DNA from: an uncultured Porphyromonadaceae bacterium
Lineage (GTDB): Bacteria > Bacteroidota > Bacteroidia > Bacteroidales > Muribaculaceae
Assembly (NCBI GenBank): GCA_902470475.1
Contig: CABRGT010000025.1
Span: forward strand, 1 to 23,898
Length of the DNA stretch: 23,898 bases
Reading direction: 5' to 3'
Position numbers and translations under genes: made by a program. Below, one piece after another: positions 22,593 through 23,898 of this stretch; the first letter of the stretch is position 1, and every line of letters begins with the position of its first letter. Below the pieces are notes generated by a model. That model searched no databases. It was given only the letters and a program-made list of their open reading frames with translations, and had not been told where the DNA came from.

Positions 22593-23858
22593 ATGGAATT
22601 AAAACGTGTTGTAGTGACCGGCATGGGCGCCATTACTCCGATCGGCAACGACGTGGCCTCTACCTGGGACGCCGCCCTCAAAGGCGTCAGCGGTGCCGCG
22701 CCGATTACCCACTTTGACGCCTCGAAGTTTAAAACCCAGTTTGCCTGCGAAGTGAAGAACTTCAACGGCGAGGAACACTTCGACCGCCGAAAACTCCGCC
22801 AGCTCGACCTTTACGCGCAGTATGCCCTGGTGGCCGCCCGCCAGGCCGTAGCCGACGCGGGTGTCGAGGACGAAGGTGCATTCAACAAGGACCGCGTCGG
22901 TGTCATCGTCGCTGCCGGTATCGGCGGCCTCCACACTTTCGAGGAAGAAGCCGGATATTATGCCCTCAACGAAGAAAAAGGCCCCAAATACAATCCCTTC
23001 TTCATCCCCAAGATGATCGCCGACATCGCATCAGGCCACATCTCGATGGAATACGGCTATCACGGCCCCAATTACGGCGTAGTCTCGGCATGTGCTTCGT
23101 CTAACAACGCTATCATCGACGCCTTCAACCTGATCCGTCTGGGCAAAGCCGACGCCATGATCACCGGCGGCGCTGAGGCGGCCATCTTCCCCGCCGGCGT
23201 AGGCGGTTTCAACTCGATGCACGCCCTGTCGACCCGCAACGACAGCCCCGCCACCGCATCGCGCCCCTTCAGCAAGTCGCGCGACGGCTTCGTAATGGGC
23301 GAAGGCAGCGTGGTACTCGTGCTTGAGGAACTCGAACACGCTCTGGCCCGCGGCGCCAAGATCTATGCCGAAGTCGCAGGCGGCGGCATGTCGGCCGACG
23401 CTCACCACCTCACCGCCACCCACCCCGAGGGTCTCGGCGCCATCCTCTCGATGCAGAACGCCCTCGACGACGCCGGCATGAAGCCCGAGGACATCGACTA
23501 CATCAACGTGCACGGCACTTCGACTCCCGTAGGCGATATTTCCGAGATCAAGGCCATCGTCAAGGTGTTCGGCGACCACGCCAAGGAACTCAACATATCC
23601 TCGACCAAATCGATGACCGGCCACCTGCTCGGCGCCACAGGCGCCCTGGAAGCCATGTTCAGCGTAATGGCCGTAAAGGACAACATCATCCCGCCCACAA
23701 TCAACCACGAGGAAGGCGACGAGGATGAGGAAATCGACTACACTCTCAACTTCACCTTCAACAAGGCCCAGGAACGCCCCGTGCGCGCGGCCCTGTCGAA
23801 CTCGTTCGGCTTCGGCGGTCACAACGCCACCGTCATCGTGAAGGAATTCAAGAAATAA
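22593..23858 (+). CDS. fabF: 3-oxoacyl-ACP synthase II
   Basis: Condenses malonyl-ACP with acyl-ACP in each elongation round of fatty-acid synthesis. 421 residues with the full Cys-His-His triad: Cys167 in VVSACASSNN, His307 in NVHGTSTPVGD and His344 in KSMTGHLLGATGALE, with Lys339 in place. The N-terminus RVVVTGMGAITPIGN and the C-terminal NSFGFGGHNA are typical. The ATG at 22593 follows an A/T-rich stretch (AAATAAGCAC). It probably depends at least in part on the acpP promoter. Confidence 0.97.
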   Translation: MELKRVVVTGMGAITPIGNDVASTWDAALKGVSGAAPITHFDASKFKTQFACEVKNFNGEEHFDRRKLRQLDLYAQYALVAARQAVADAGVEDEGAFNKDRVGVIVAAGIGGLHTFEEEAGYYALNEEKGPKYNPFFIPKMIADIASGHISMEYGYHGPNYGVVSACASSNNAIIDAFNLIRLGKADAMITGGAEAAIFPAGVGGFNSMHALSTRNDSPATASRPFSKSRDGFVMGEGSVVLVLEELEHALARGAKIYAEVAGGGMSADAHHLTATHPEGLGAILSMQNALDDAGMKPEDIDYINVHGTSTPVGDISEIKAIVKVFGDHAKELNISSTKSMTGHLLGATGALEAMFSVMAVKDNIIPPTINHEEGDEDEEIDYTLNFTFNKAQERPVRAALSNSFGFGGHNATVIVKEFKK

Positions 23859-23872
23859 GGTATTTTCCCCTT

Positions 23873-23898
23873 ATGCAGCAAGCTCCGGCACCGCATGT
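23873..23898 (+). CDS. Possible start of the next gene, cut by the window end
   Basis: An ATG at 23873 opens a frame of eight complete codons before the window ends, 14 bases after the fabF stop. In many Bacteroidetes rnc (ribonuclease III) follows fabF, so this may be its beginning. The visible residues (MQQAPAPH) carry no diagnostic motif, so the identity rests on gene order alone. Confidence 0.3.

Noticed and set aside
1..23898. CRISPR arrays, insertion sequences, integrase or toxin-antitoxin genes
   Set aside because: No short regularly spaced repeats, transposase or integrase motifs or terminal inverted repeats were seen; the only long direct repeat is inside the LRR gene.

Overview
The window looks like a chromosomal segment of a Bacteroidales bacterium, most likely a GC-rich gut lineage such as Muribaculaceae. 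The order call rests on Bacteroidetes-type promoters (a TAnnTTTG -7 box, in several cases with a TTTG-like -33 element about 20 bases upstream), A-rich start regions without Shine-Dalgarno sequences, a BspA-like leucine-rich repeat protein, a DUF2851 protein, a WbqC-like protein and a long Bacteroidetes-type signal peptidase I. The family-level call is inference.

Layout. Positions 1-5238 (minus strand) hold an accessory, visibly more AT-rich pair: a large surface lipoprotein followed 18 bases later by a 971-residue BspA-like LRR protein. Positions 5239-5947 have no confident protein gene. On the minus strand they carry a strong candidate structured RNA (about 5611 to 5298) with a -7 box, several long inverted repeats and a stem followed by seven U residues. 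It is either an independent small RNA or a leader of the lipoprotein-LRR operon. Positions 5948-10166 (plus) run pseudokinase-like membrane protein, GNAT-fold protein, lepB and a WbqC-like gene that overlaps lepB by 4 bases. Positions 10239-14394 hold era, der and argS, with promoters visible ahead of der and argS. Positions 14438-17215 hold a Bax inhibitor-1 family membrane protein, a MATE transporter that starts at TTG overlapping the previous stop, and a small outer-membrane-barrel-like protein. Positions 17231-21821 (minus) are a compact topA - RluA-type pseudouridine synthase - DUF2851 operon. A 406-base divergent spacer separates topA from acpP-fabF (22228-23858, plus), the fatty-acid elongation pair. 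The window ends just inside a possible next gene.

Most of the window is housekeeping: protein secretion, ribosome assembly GTPases, tRNA charging, DNA topology, RNA modification and lipid synthesis. The parts most worth a second look are the structured RNA at 5298-5611 with mutually exclusive pairing arms, the kinase-like protein that has lost the catalytic HRD aspartate, and the 164-residue super-repeat of the LRR protein, two copies of which share a 164-base block of identical DNA. Two tempting long reading frames (kinase-like and argS) begin inside promoter elements, so their starts are corrected here. No tRNA, rRNA, CRISPR array or recognisable insertion sequence was seen.
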